Shown piece by piece: positions 8,357 to 15,016 of a DNA stretch of 15,394 nt (position 1 is its first letter; the number at the start of each line of letters is the position of its first letter). The position numbers and the translations under genes are program-made. The stretch is from the NCBI GenBank assembly GCA_017620315.1, contig JAFZQQ010000087.1, positions 1 through 15,394 of the forward strand, in the 5' to 3' direction. This stretch comes from Oscillospiraceae bacterium (GTDB taxonomy: Bacteria > Bacillota > Clostridia > Oscillospirales > Oscillospiraceae). Under the pieces are notes generated by a model. It saw only the letters and a list, made by a program, of their open reading frames with translations, made no database searches and was not told where the DNA came from.

Positions 8357-9294
8357 GCAAGTACGCCGACCGTATTCTCAGGGAATACCCCGTTAGAAGA
8401 AAGGCAAACGAAAAAGAGGCGTTTCGCCTGTGGCTGATGGGCGCGCTGCGCGAGCTGGGCTACAAGCCGGAGCTTCAAAACGTCAACACGCCGCTTCAGG
8501 TGGGCTCGCGTGCGGTCAACGTCGTTGCGGGCGACCCGGAAAAAGCAAAGCTTATCCTCGTTGCGCACTATGATACAGGTATCAAGTCTCTTCTGCCGCC
8601 GCTGATCATGCCGACGCGGCCCGCGACGCAGCTTCTCTATCTTGCGCTCACGCCGGTATTGGTGATGCTTGCCGCGCTGGTGCTCTCCTTTGTGCTGACC
8701 TATCCCTTCAACGCGCCGGGGGCGACGCTGCCGATCTTTCTGATGCTGCTTCTGGCCTCGCTTTTGTATCTTCGCTTCGGTCCGAGCGAGACGAACAACG
8801 TGAACGACAATTCCTCGGGCGTCGCCGCGCTGCTCGAGACCGCCGCCGGGCTCACTCCGCACTATCGCGCGGAGACCGCGATTGTCTTTCTCGACGGGGG
8901 TTGCGCGGGAATGAGCGGAGCCAGAGGCTTTAGGGCGAAGTACCCATCCGCAAAGGAGAAACCGGTTTTCAACGTAAGCTGCGTCGCAAAGGGCGACGAG
9001 CTGGTCGTTCTTCCCGGAAGATATGCGCGCTGGCAGGGCGATGTGCTCGACGCCATACTGGATAGCTTTGACGCTGTGGACAACAAGACGGTGTTCCTGA
9101 AAACCGACGGCTTGACATATTTTCCGTCCGATAACCGTATGTTTCGCTTCAACACATCGATTTTTGCTTGCGAAAATGTATCCGGATTTGGCAGGATCAT
9201 CAAGCCGAGAACCGCTGAGTCCGTAGATATACAAAACCTTGAAATACTGAAAAACGGATTATGTAAACTCTGTGAAAATATTGCAAACAGTTAG
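8353..9294 (+). CDS. Membrane-anchored M28-peptidase-like protein with degenerate metal site
   Basis: The 313-residue protein resembles zinc peptidases of family M28. The HYD motif (H72, D74) and NDNSSG (151–156, with D152) are in the right order. However, the usual Glu-Glu pair is replaced by DGG at 181–183, the block FNVSCV (206–211) lacks the metal Asp normally found there, and the final SDH is SDN (259–261). Two hydrophobic segments (about 94–117 and 124–141) are inserted between the first and second motif, so it should be anchored in the membrane. The GTG start at 8353 overlaps the recN stop by 4 bases and has GGAGGG at 8341–8346. Active peptidase function is doubtful; it may be a remodelled or inactive homologue. 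Its role in this operon is unknown. Confidence 0.75.
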   Translation: MSKYADRILREYPVRRKANEKEAFRLWLMGALRELGYKPELQNVNTPLQVGSRAVNVVAGDPEKAKLILVAHYDTGIKSLLPPLIMPTRPATQLLYLALTPVLVMLAALVLSFVLTYPFNAPGATLPIFLMLLLASLLYLRFGPSETNNVNDNSSGVAALLETAAGLTPHYRAETAIVFLDGGCAGMSGARGFRAKYPSAKEKPVFNVSCVAKGDELVVLPGRYARWQGDVLDAILDSFDAVDNKTVFLKTDGLTYFPSDNRMFRFNTSIFACENVSGFGRIIKPRTAESVDIQNLEILKNGLCKLCENIANS

Positions 9295-9309
9295 AACAAA
9301 CACAATAAT
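9281..9309 (+). promoter_or_regulatory. Candidate promoter for tyrS
   Basis: TTGCAA (9281–9286) and AATAAT (9304–9309) are separated by 17 bases and lie at the end of the previous gene, in the most A+T-rich part of the intergenic region. The leader to tyrS would be about 50 bases, too short for a T-box, and none of the T-box elements is visible. Support is sequence similarity only. Confidence 0.35.
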
Positions 9310-9366
9310 ATGTATTGAATGGCTTAATGATATTTAGCAATCGCTATATAAAGAAAGGAAACTGAT

Positions 9367-10590
9367 ATGCAGATCTACGAGGAACTGAAAGAACGCGGGC
9401 TGATCGCTCAGGTGACCAACGAGGAGGAGATCCGCAAGATGATCAACGCCGGAAAGGCGACCTTCTACATCGGGTTTGACTGTACGGCGGACAGCCTTAC
9501 CGCGGGGCACTTTATGGCGCTGACGCTGATGAAGCGCCTGCAGATGGCGGGCAACAAGCCCATCGCCCTGATCGGCGGCGGCACCACGATGATAGGCGAT
9601 CCTTCCGGGCGCACGGACATGCGCAAGATGCTCACCAAGGAGGACATCGACCACAACGCCGAGTGCTTCAAGCGCCAGATGGAGCGGTTCATCGAATTCG
9701 GACCCGGCAAGGCGATGATGCTCAACAACGCGGACTGGCTGATGGGACTCAACTATATCGAGCTGCTGCGTGAGGTCGGAGCCTGCTTCTCCGTGAACAA
9801 CATGCTGCGTGCCGAGTGCTATAAACAGCGTATGGAAAAGGGGCTCTCGTTCCTTGAATTCAACTACATGATCATGCAGTCGTATGACTTCTACTATATG
9901 TTCCAGCATTACGGCTGCAATATGGAGTTCGGCGGCGACGACCAGTGGAGCAATATGCTCGGCGGCACTGAGCTCATACGCCGCAAGCTCGGCAAGGACG
10001 CACACGCGATGACCATTACGCTGCTTACCGATTCCAACGGCAAGAAGATGGGCAAGACCGCCGGCAACGCTGTCTGGCTCGATCCGAACAAAACAAGCCC
10101 CTACGATTTCTACCAGTATTGGAGGAATATCGACGACGCCGATGTTATGAAGTGCATCCGCATGCTCACCTTCCTGCCGCTTGAGCAGATCAATGAGATG
10201 GACAAGTGGGAGGGCAGCGAGCTCAACCGCGCCAAGGAGATCCTTGCCTATGAATTGACAAAAATGGTCCACGGCGAGGACGAAGCAAACAAGGCGCAGG
10301 GGAGCGCCAAGGCGCTTTTCGGCGGAGGGGGAAGCATGGAGAACGTGCCCTCCACCACGCTCACCGACGCAGACCTTACCGATGGGAAGATCGACATTCT
10401 GAGCGTTCTGGTCAAGACCGGGCTTTGCCCGTCCCGAGGCGAGGCAAGACGCCTTGTCCAGCAGAACGGCGTGACCGTAGACGAGCAGAAGGTATCGGGC
10501 ATCGACGAGAGCTATGACAAGGCCCGCCTCTCCGGCGAGGGCATTATGATAAAGAAGGGCAAAAAAGTCTATCACAAGGTCAAAATGTGA
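9367..10590 (+). CDS. tyrS: Tyrosyl-tRNA synthetase
   Basis: This class I synthetase charges tRNA-Tyr with tyrosine. The 407-residue product is of normal bacterial length. The N-terminal catalytic region has YIGFDCTADSLTAGHFMAL (34–52), which contains the HIGH-equivalent (GHFM), and GGGTTMIGDPSGRTD (70–84), typical of TyrRS. The KMSKS-equivalent is KKMGKT at 226–231, the variant seen in one bacterial TyrRS subgroup. A C-terminal S4 domain (about 340–400: GLCPSRGEARRLVQQNGVTV) contacts the tRNA. An AAAGGAA ribosome site lies about 8 bases before the ATG. It is separated from the recN operon by 72 A+T-rich bases and is followed by a strong hairpin. Confidence 0.98.
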   Translation: MQIYEELKERGLIAQVTNEEEIRKMINAGKATFYIGFDCTADSLTAGHFMALTLMKRLQMAGNKPIALIGGGTTMIGDPSGRTDMRKMLTKEDIDHNAECFKRQMERFIEFGPGKAMMLNNADWLMGLNYIELLREVGACFSVNNMLRAECYKQRMEKGLSFLEFNYMIMQSYDFYYMFQHYGCNMEFGGDDQWSNMLGGTELIRRKLGKDAHAMTITLLTDSNGKKMGKTAGNAVWLDPNKTSPYDFYQYWRNIDDADVMKCIRMLTFLPLEQINEMDKWEGSELNRAKEILAYELTKMVHGEDEANKAQGSAKALFGGGGSMENVPSTTLTDADLTDGKIDILSVLVKTGLCPSRGEARRLVQQNGVTVDEQKVSGIDESYDKARLSGEGIMIKKGKKVYHKVKM

Positions 10591-10597
10591 TTGAAAA

Positions 10598-10632
10598 AGG
10601 GGGTGCAGCGAATGAAACTCGCTGCACCCCCT
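10598..10632. terminator. Strong hairpin after tyrS, T-run on minus-strand side
   Basis: A perfect 13-bp stem, AGGGGGTGCAGCG (10598–10610) with CGCTGCACCCCCT (10620–10632), encloses a 9-base loop. It begins 7 bases after the tyrS stop, where a terminator is expected. On the + strand no T-run follows (CGACTATGCAAG), whereas the AAAAA preceding the stem becomes TTTTT after the hairpin when read on the minus strand. So by sequence it is a better intrinsic terminator for leftward transcription; it may still stabilise the tyrS 3' end. Confidence 0.65.
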
Positions 10633-10681
10633 CGACTATGCAAGAGCAGAGAATTAATCCGCCTTTTCCACAGCGTTTCTT

Positions 10682-10695
10682 ATACGAAATCGTAT
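10682..10695. promoter_or_regulatory. Perfect inverted repeat, candidate operator
   Basis: ATACGA and TCGTAT are separated by AA, giving a 14-base palindrome 26 bases before the start of the next gene. Its position fits autoregulation by a DNA-binding protein or an AT-rich -10 region. Only one copy is visible and no strong -35/-10 pair could be placed around it. Confidence 0.35.
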
Positions 10696-10721
10696 CTTGG
10701 TGTTTCTATGAGGTATCTATA

Positions 10722-11234
10722 ATGGAAAACATGACGACCGTGCGCTTTGATGTGCCAGTCGAGCTTGCCGATTTGCTAAGCCGCTCCTCGCAGAATCAAT
10801 TTGAACGCAACGCCATGCTCATTTTGCCGTTTGTTCGGAATCTGACTGTCTCACACGGAAGAGCCGCCGAAATACTTGGCGTCCGCAAGCTGGAGCTGAT
10901 CGCATTTTACGGGAAGCTCGGGCTTCCTTGGACGGAGCTGCGCGAGTGGGTGCATATCGCGCCACCCGAGGCTCCTGCGGAGACGCCCGCCGCGGCAGGA
11001 AGCCCGTTCGCGGGCAAGACAGTCGTGGTAACGGGCAAGGTCGAGCCGTACACGCGCGGCGAGATGAACAGCTTTATCGCGTCGCTCGGCGCCGTTGCCG
11101 GCAGCTTCGTCACGAGCAAGACCAACTACCTTGTCTGTGAGGATAAGGCGGGCAGCAAGCTCGACAAGGCGCGTTCGCTGGGTATCCTGATGCTGACGCC
11201 CGACGAGTTCTTCGCTATGGCGCAGGCGTCGTAA
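10722..11234 (+). CDS. UPF0175-like helical domain fused to a BRCT domain
   Basis: The frame is open from 10587, but the ATG at 10722 is preferred: GAGGT at 10710–10714 precedes it and the conserved sequence begins here. The 170-residue product has two parts. Residues about 5–70 (VPVELADLL…RAAEILGVRKLELIAFYGKLGLPW) resemble UPF0175, a small family with a helix-turn-helix-like core that is often encoded beside toxin-like nucleases. After a Pro/Ala-rich linker (80–94), residues about 95–167 form a BRCT domain: FAGKTVVVTGKV, then FIASLGAVAGSFVTSKTNYLV, then KLDKARSLGI and LTPDEFF, much like the C-terminus of NAD-dependent DNA ligase. BRCT domains bind phosphorylated or DNA-end partners. The function of the fusion is unknown; an antitoxin or DNA-binding regulator is possible. 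A separate vapBC pair lies just downstream. Confidence 0.75.
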   Translation: MENMTTVRFDVPVELADLLSRSSQNQFERNAMLILPFVRNLTVSHGRAAEILGVRKLELIAFYGKLGLPWTELREWVHIAPPEAPAETPAAAGSPFAGKTVVVTGKVEPYTRGEMNSFIASLGAVAGSFVTSKTNYLVCEDKAGSKLDKARSLGILMLTPDEFFAMAQAS

Positions 11235-11291
11235 CACGGCAGCGCAGTGTGATGAACGGAATTATCATGCTCAACGCATAAAATGAATCCG

Positions 11292-11320
11292 TTGACAAAG
11301 TATATATATTAGTATATACT
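11292..11320 (+). promoter_or_regulatory. vapBC promoter, near-consensus
   Basis: A perfect -35 TTGACA (11292–11297), a 17-base spacer and a -10 TATACT (11315–11320) lie just before the antitoxin gene, with the ribosome site GGGAGG at 11329–11334. Transcription would start near 11327, giving a very short leader. Confidence 0.85.
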
Positions 11321-11321
11321 T
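11298..11321. promoter_or_regulatory. Palindromic operator over the vapBC promoter
   Basis: AAGTATATA (11298–11306) and TATATACTT (11313–11321) form a perfect 9-bp inverted repeat with a 6-base centre, filling the spacer and the -10 hexamer. This is where a VapB/VapBC complex is expected to bind for autorepression. The binding itself is inferred from the family. Confidence 0.7.
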
Positions 11322-11342
11322 TGAGCAAGGGAGGTGTTTCTT

Positions 11343-11636
11343 ATGGAAAGCGCAAGGTTATTTTCAAATGGCGGAAGTCAGGCTGTACGGTTGCCGAAAG
11401 ACTGCCGTTTCGATGCTGATGAGGTTTTGATCAACCGCATCGGAAGCACCGTCATCCTTATGCCGAAAGATGATCCATGGAAAGGAATGCTGGACAGCCT
11501 TGATATGTTCACGGAAGACTTTCTTGCGGATGGCATTGAAGATTTGCCTGTACAGGAGAGACCGGGCTTATGCAGTATATGCTGGATACCAACATCATCG
11601 TCTATGCCAAAAACAAGCGTCCCGAAAGCGTGCTGA
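11343..11636 (+). CDS. vapB: VapB-type antitoxin (AbrB/SpoVT fold), with C-terminal read-through
   Basis: The protein starts at the ATG at 11343, 8 bases after GGGAGG. Residues 1–45 (ARLFSNGGSQAVRLPKD…ILMPKDDPW) are the swapped-hairpin AbrB-like DNA-binding domain of VapB/VagC antitoxins. The segment from 46 to about 76 (MLDSLDMFTEDFLADG…QERPGL) is the toxin-neutralising tail with its usual QER ending. Relatives normally stop here; instead the frame continues 21 more residues, to 97, through the start of vapC. The junction reads TTATGC where TTATGA would give the common ATGA overlap, so the stop may have been lost by one base change. Transcribed from the strong promoter just upstream and likely self-repressing. 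Confidence 0.88.
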   Translation: MESARLFSNGGSQAVRLPKDCRFDADEVLINRIGSTVILMPKDDPWKGMLDSLDMFTEDFLADGIEDLPVQERPGLCSICWIPTSSSMPKTSVPKAC

Positions 11637-11968
11637 ACCAACTTACTGCCCAGCGCCCGTCAGACGTCTGTATTTCGGCAATCTCAATGGCAGAGCTGGA
11701 GTTCGGAGTCTGTCACAGCTCACGGCCTGATCAGAACCGGCTGGCGCTTATGTCTTTTCTCTCCGCGATTCAGATTATTCCCTTTGACAGCGATGCAGCG
11801 AGAGAATATGGGCAGATCCGTCAAGATCTGACGCAAGACGGCAACCTGATTGGATCAAACGATATGTTGATTGCGGCGCACGCAAAGGCTTTAGGCTTGA
11901 TTCTCGTTACAAATAATACAAGAGAGTTTGAGCGCGTCAAAGGTCTGCACGTTGAAAACTGGGCGTAA
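11570..11968 (+). CDS. vapC: VapC-type PIN-domain ribonuclease toxin
   Basis: This 132-residue protein is a PIN-domain endoribonuclease, the toxin of a type II pair; characterised members cut initiator tRNA or rRNA. The Mg2+-binding acidic residues are visible: D6 in MLDTNIIVY, E42 in SMAELEFG, and D98 in GSNDMLIAAHA, followed by LVTNNTREFERV with N115/N116 at the usual fourth position. The ending LHVENW is also typical of the VapC subgroup next to VagC-like antitoxins. AGGAG at 11554–11558 precedes the ATG. It overlaps the vapB frame by 67 bases. The catalytic site looks intact, so the toxin should be active if unopposed. Confidence 0.93.
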   Translation: MQYMLDTNIIVYAKNKRPESVLNQLTAQRPSDVCISAISMAELEFGVCHSSRPDQNRLALMSFLSAIQIIPFDSDAAREYGQIRQDLTQDGNLIGSNDMLIAAHAKALGLILVTNNTREFERVKGLHVENWA

Positions 11969-12039
11969 ATCGGTATCGAGTATTAAGGCAAAGATAGCTG
12001 TGTAATTCTAGTATTCATCCTGCGTTGGCAGGTGAAGAA

Positions 12040-12218
12040 CTGTGGAACATTAGCGCGCGTCAACATCCGTTGGCACCGTCAGCGAGTCGCTGCCGGGATG
12101 CAGAACCACTAGGCATTCACTGCGTGAAATCGCAGCTACTCCACTGTATTACAGCCCACTTCATGGGCTTAGGAATACAGCTGCGTAGCTACAATGTTCT
12201 CAATGTTTTGTTCCACAG
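12040..12218 (+). ncRNA. Retron msr-msd RNA
   Basis: The gene-free region before the reverse transcriptase has the layout of a retron template RNA. The a1 repeat CTGTGGAACA (12040–12049) is a perfect complement of the a2 repeat TGTTCCACAG (12209–12218). Directly after a1 comes TTAGC (12050–12054), matching the context of the branching guanosine in known retrons, so G12053 is the likely branch base. The msr part folds as CATCC (12064–12068)/GGATG (12096–12100) with inner GGC/GCC and AGCG/CGCT pairs, and TTCAC (12116–12120)/GTGAA (12124–12128). The msd part is a long stem: CGCAG (12131–12135)/CTGCG (12181–12185), CTGTATT (12144–12150)/AATACAG (12174–12180) and AGCCCA (12153–12158)/TGGGCT (12164–12169) around CTTCA. 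The exact msr/msd boundary is not determinable by eye. No convincing promoter was found just upstream, so vapBC transcription may run in. Confidence 0.85.
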
Positions 12219-12242
12219 GAAGAGGGGAGGAGAGTTCACTAT

Positions 12243-13169
12243 ATGATAGTCTATAGGGAGCTTTCCTCCCTTTCTACAGATTTGGGCTTTTCTGCAAAGG
12301 CTTTGTATAGCGTGAGCAATAGCATCACCAAGCACTACCACCCGGTAAAGATCCCGAAAGGAAACGGGGAGTACCGCCAATTGACCGTACCAGACGAGTT
12401 TCTGAAGGCTATCCAGAGGCGGATTAATGATAAGCTGCTCTGCTTTGAGCCGATATCCCCATATGCAACGGCGTACAGGGTGGGTGGAAGCACAAAAGCA
12501 AATGCTTGCCCGCACGTTGGCCAGAAGGTGCTCCTTAAGCTGGACATTCGACACTTTTTTGATAACCTTATATACCCGGTGATTAAGGAGGCAGCATTTC
12601 CAAAAGAGCGATACTCAGAAGCAAACCGTATTCTATTGACGATTCTTTGTACGTATCAGGGCTATTTGCCCCAAGGAGCGCCGACATCGCCAACTATCAG
12701 CAACATTGTTATGCGGCAATTCGATGATACCGTTGGTACATGGTGTGAAAAGCGAGGTATTCATTATTCCCGATACTGCGATGATATGACCTTTTCCGGA
12801 GATTTTGATCCGAAACCGGTAAAGTCCATGGTAGCAGGCGAATTGAGAAAACTGGGGCTTTTCCTCAATACCAAGAAAATGGTTGTTGCCGGTAAAGGAC
12901 AGAAGCAGACCGTTACAGGTATCGTGGTGAATGAAAAAGCCAGCGTTCCAACAGGGTATAAGCGAAAACTGCGGCAGGAACTGTATTTCTGCATGAAATA
13001 CGGGACTGATTCACACATGAATCATAATGAGATCAATATGGAGAAGGGGAACTACATTCTATCGTTGCTGGGCAGAGTGAACTATGCCTGTTCCATAGAA
13101 ACCGATAACGAGGAATTGAAGAGCTATCGAGATTGGCTTTTGCTGGAAAGTCAAGAAACAAAACGATGA
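12243..13169 (+). CDS. Retron reverse transcriptase
   Basis: The 308-residue protein is a group II-like retron RT with no accessory domain, the usual length. It copies part of the upstream RNA into branched msDNA. Visible motifs: IPKGNGEYRQL (37–47), the retron-specific NAxxH as NACPH at 87–91, motif A LKLDIRHFF (98–106, D101), QGAPTSP at 144–150, the catalytic YCDD at 178–181, and the VTG triplet at 224–226 that contacts the msr in studied retrons. All three catalytic Asp residues are present. GGAGG at 12226–12230 precedes the ATG. The next gene starts 15 bases after its stop, so the two are almost certainly co-transcribed. Base composition is visibly more A+T-rich than the upstream operon. 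Confidence 0.96.
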   Translation: MIVYRELSSLSTDLGFSAKALYSVSNSITKHYHPVKIPKGNGEYRQLTVPDEFLKAIQRRINDKLLCFEPISPYATAYRVGGSTKANACPHVGQKVLLKLDIRHFFDNLIYPVIKEAAFPKERYSEANRILLTILCTYQGYLPQGAPTSPTISNIVMRQFDDTVGTWCEKRGIHYSRYCDDMTFSGDFDPKPVKSMVAGELRKLGLFLNTKKMVVAGKGQKQTVTGIVVNEKASVPTGYKRKLRQELYFCMKYGTDSHMNHNEINMEKGNYILSLLGRVNYACSIETDNEELKSYRDWLLLESQETKR

Positions 13170-13184
13170 TGCAGGAGATTAGAA

Positions 13185-14969
13185 ATGAAGACCAATGATA
13201 GAAAGATTACAGATCTGATGATGACTGTCCACTCAGGAAAGACGCAGCTCCCTGATTTCCAAAGAGGTTGGGTGTGGGACGATAACAGAATTAAGGCCCT
13301 CATTGCAAGTATTACTAACGGGTACCCTGTTGGAGCAGCGATGTTCTTGGAATATGGAAACGATACTATCCGATTCAAGTATCGAGTAGTCGAAGGATCG
13401 CACTCGGACGGAGTTGTGCCTGATGAATTGATTCTCGATGGGCAACAGCGATTAACATCCATCTATACATCGTTGTTTGGAGAATCAGCAGTTAATACCC
13501 GGACGGAAAAAGGGCAGGACATTAAGCGGTTTTACTATATTGATATGGCAAAAGCGGTTGATAACTCAGTCGATCGAGTCGAGGCCATTCTTTCCGTTCC
13601 TGAATCGAGAAAGATAACATCTGATTTTGGCAGAAAGATAGACTTGGATGTTTCCACTCCTGATCTGGAGTATAAACAGAAGCTTTTTCCGCTAAATATA
13701 ATATTGGAACCAAATAAGTATGCTAACTGGCAAATGGGATTCATGCAGTATTACAATTATGATCCAGCCGCATCTATGCTTTACAATGAGTTCCTTACCA
13801 AGGTTATTGTCCCAATTGGCCAGTATACAATTCCCGTTATTACTTTGGATAAGGATACCCCTAAAGAGGCTGTTTGCCAGGTGTTTGAAAATGTAAATAC
13901 TGGGGGCGTCTCTCTTACAGTATTTGAGCTTGTAACAGCTGTATTCGCTATGGAAGACTTTGAGCTCCGCAAGGATTGGGAAGATCGGCAAAAAAAGTAC
14001 TTTAGTGGTGATCTGCTTGCGATAACTTCAGCAACGGACTTCCTGACGGCGTGCACTCTCCTGTCATCATATAAAAAGGGCGGAACGGTGAGTTGCAAGA
14101 AGAGAGACGTTCTTAATCTAACGCTTTCAGAATACAGGGAGTATGCGAATGTTCTCTCGGAGGGCTTTGTTGAAGCGGAGAAGATCCTCCAGGAAGAGCG
14201 TATCTTCTCAAGCAAGGATCTTCCGTATACGACACAGCTTATTCCTTTGGCAGTTCTTTGCGCACTCCTTGCAGATAATAATCGCATCAAGGTGACCAGC
14301 ATAAAGGACAAACTGAAGCAATGGTATTGGTGTGGAGTCTTTGGCGAAATGTATGGCGGCGCAAATGAAACCCGTTATGTGTATGATGTTGTTGATGTAA
14401 TGGCATGGATTGATGATTCTGGCAACATACCAAGGACAATTCAAGAGTCGTATTTTAATCCGGGGAGATTACTATCATTGCAGACTCGCTTGAGTGCTGC
14501 CTACAAGGGCATTATGGCTCTGATACTGAAGAACCATTGTAAAGATTTCATCAGCGGCAGAGAAATGGACTTTTCCCTGTATAAGGCGGAGAGCATAGAC
14601 ATTCATCATATCTTCCCGAAGGATTATTGTGAAAAGCAGGGTTATCCAAAAGCTAAGTGGAACTCTGTAGTAAATAAAACTCCAATATCATATTCAACTA
14701 ACCGCGAAATTGGAGGAATTGCTCCGAGTCAGTACCTAGCCCGGATTGAGAAGAAAGGCCAGGTATCTCCTGAGGTGCTAGATTCGTATCTACAAACTCA
14801 TTTCATTGATGTTGCCAGCTGCCGCGCAGACGCATTCGATGAATACTTCATCAAAAGAGCAATAATAATCTTGGATGCAATTGAAAATGCAACTGGCAAG
14901 GCTGTTCCTGGAAGAGATAGTGAAGAAACAATACAAGCTTTTGGCGGGAATCTGAAACGTAATAGGTAA
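13185..14969 (+). CDS. DUF262/DUF1524 (GmrSD-like) protein, candidate retron effector
   Basis: This 594-residue protein has an N-terminal DUF262 domain: LPDFQRGWVWDDNRIKALI at 22–40, SITNGYPVG at 42–50 and the ParB-like nucleotide-site motif ILDGQQRLTS at 83–92. The middle is helical and unassigned. Near the C-terminus DIHHIFPK (472–479), followed by N497 and S502, fits the DUF1524 HNH-type nuclease centre. This domain order is that of GmrSD type IV restriction enzymes and of SspE and BrxU, which cut foreign DNA in a nucleotide-dependent way. AGGAG at 13173–13177 precedes the ATG. Its tight spacing after the retron RT suggests that the msDNA/RT complex controls it, with the nuclease released on phage infection. 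It could instead be an independent type IV enzyme in a defence island. DUF1524 here is divergent at its end. Confidence 0.87.
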   Translation: MKTNDRKITDLMMTVHSGKTQLPDFQRGWVWDDNRIKALIASITNGYPVGAAMFLEYGNDTIRFKYRVVEGSHSDGVVPDELILDGQQRLTSIYTSLFGESAVNTRTEKGQDIKRFYYIDMAKAVDNSVDRVEAILSVPESRKITSDFGRKIDLDVSTPDLEYKQKLFPLNIILEPNKYANWQMGFMQYYNYDPAASMLYNEFLTKVIVPIGQYTIPVITLDKDTPKEAVCQVFENVNTGGVSLTVFELVTAVFAMEDFELRKDWEDRQKKYFSGDLLAITSATDFLTACTLLSSYKKGGTVSCKKRDVLNLTLSEYREYANVLSEGFVEAEKILQEERIFSSKDLPYTTQLIPLAVLCALLADNNRIKVTSIKDKLKQWYWCGVFGEMYGGANETRYVYDVVDVMAWIDDSGNIPRTIQESYFNPGRLLSLQTRLSAAYKGIMALILKNHCKDFISGREMDFSLYKAESIDIHHIFPKDYCEKQGYPKAKWNSVVNKTPISYSTNREIGGIAPSQYLARIEKKGQVSPEVLDSYLQTHFIDVASCRADAFDEYFIKRAIIILDAIENATGKAVPGRDSEETIQAFGGNLKRNR

Positions 14970-15016
14970 GCACAATGGATTGAGTTTAATCACACTTTAT
15001 TAGCGAGGGAACACCT

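Noticed and set aside
7144..9234. Very long minus-strand open frame (696 codons) opposite recN and the M28-like gene
   Set aside because: It is Ser/Arg/Ala-rich without recognisable motifs and is antisense to two well-identified genes; it results from strong G+C bias at third positions.
9295..9366. T-box leader for tyrS
   Set aside because: Only 72 bases are available and no specifier stem, T-box sequence or terminator hairpin can be seen.
9334..10575. 413-codon minus-strand frame opposite tyrS
   Set aside because: Antisense shadow of a clear tyrosyl-tRNA synthetase; His/Leu/Val-rich with no family match.
10697..10723. TTGGTG…TATAAT promoter-like pair
   Set aside because: The spacer is only 15 bases and the TATAAT overlaps the start codon at 10722, so it cannot serve this gene.
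11978..12017. Promoter for the retron RNA
   Set aside because: TGTAAT, TAGTAT and TATTCA can each be read as a -10, but none has an acceptable -35 at the right distance.
12064..12185. CRISPR-like or inverted-repeat mobile element ends
   Set aside because: The repeats here are hairpin arms of one retron RNA; there are no regularly spaced direct repeats and no transposase.
14970..15005. Terminator after the DUF262 gene
   Set aside because: Only a 4-bp GATT/AATC stem with a short T-rich tail is present; too weak to call.
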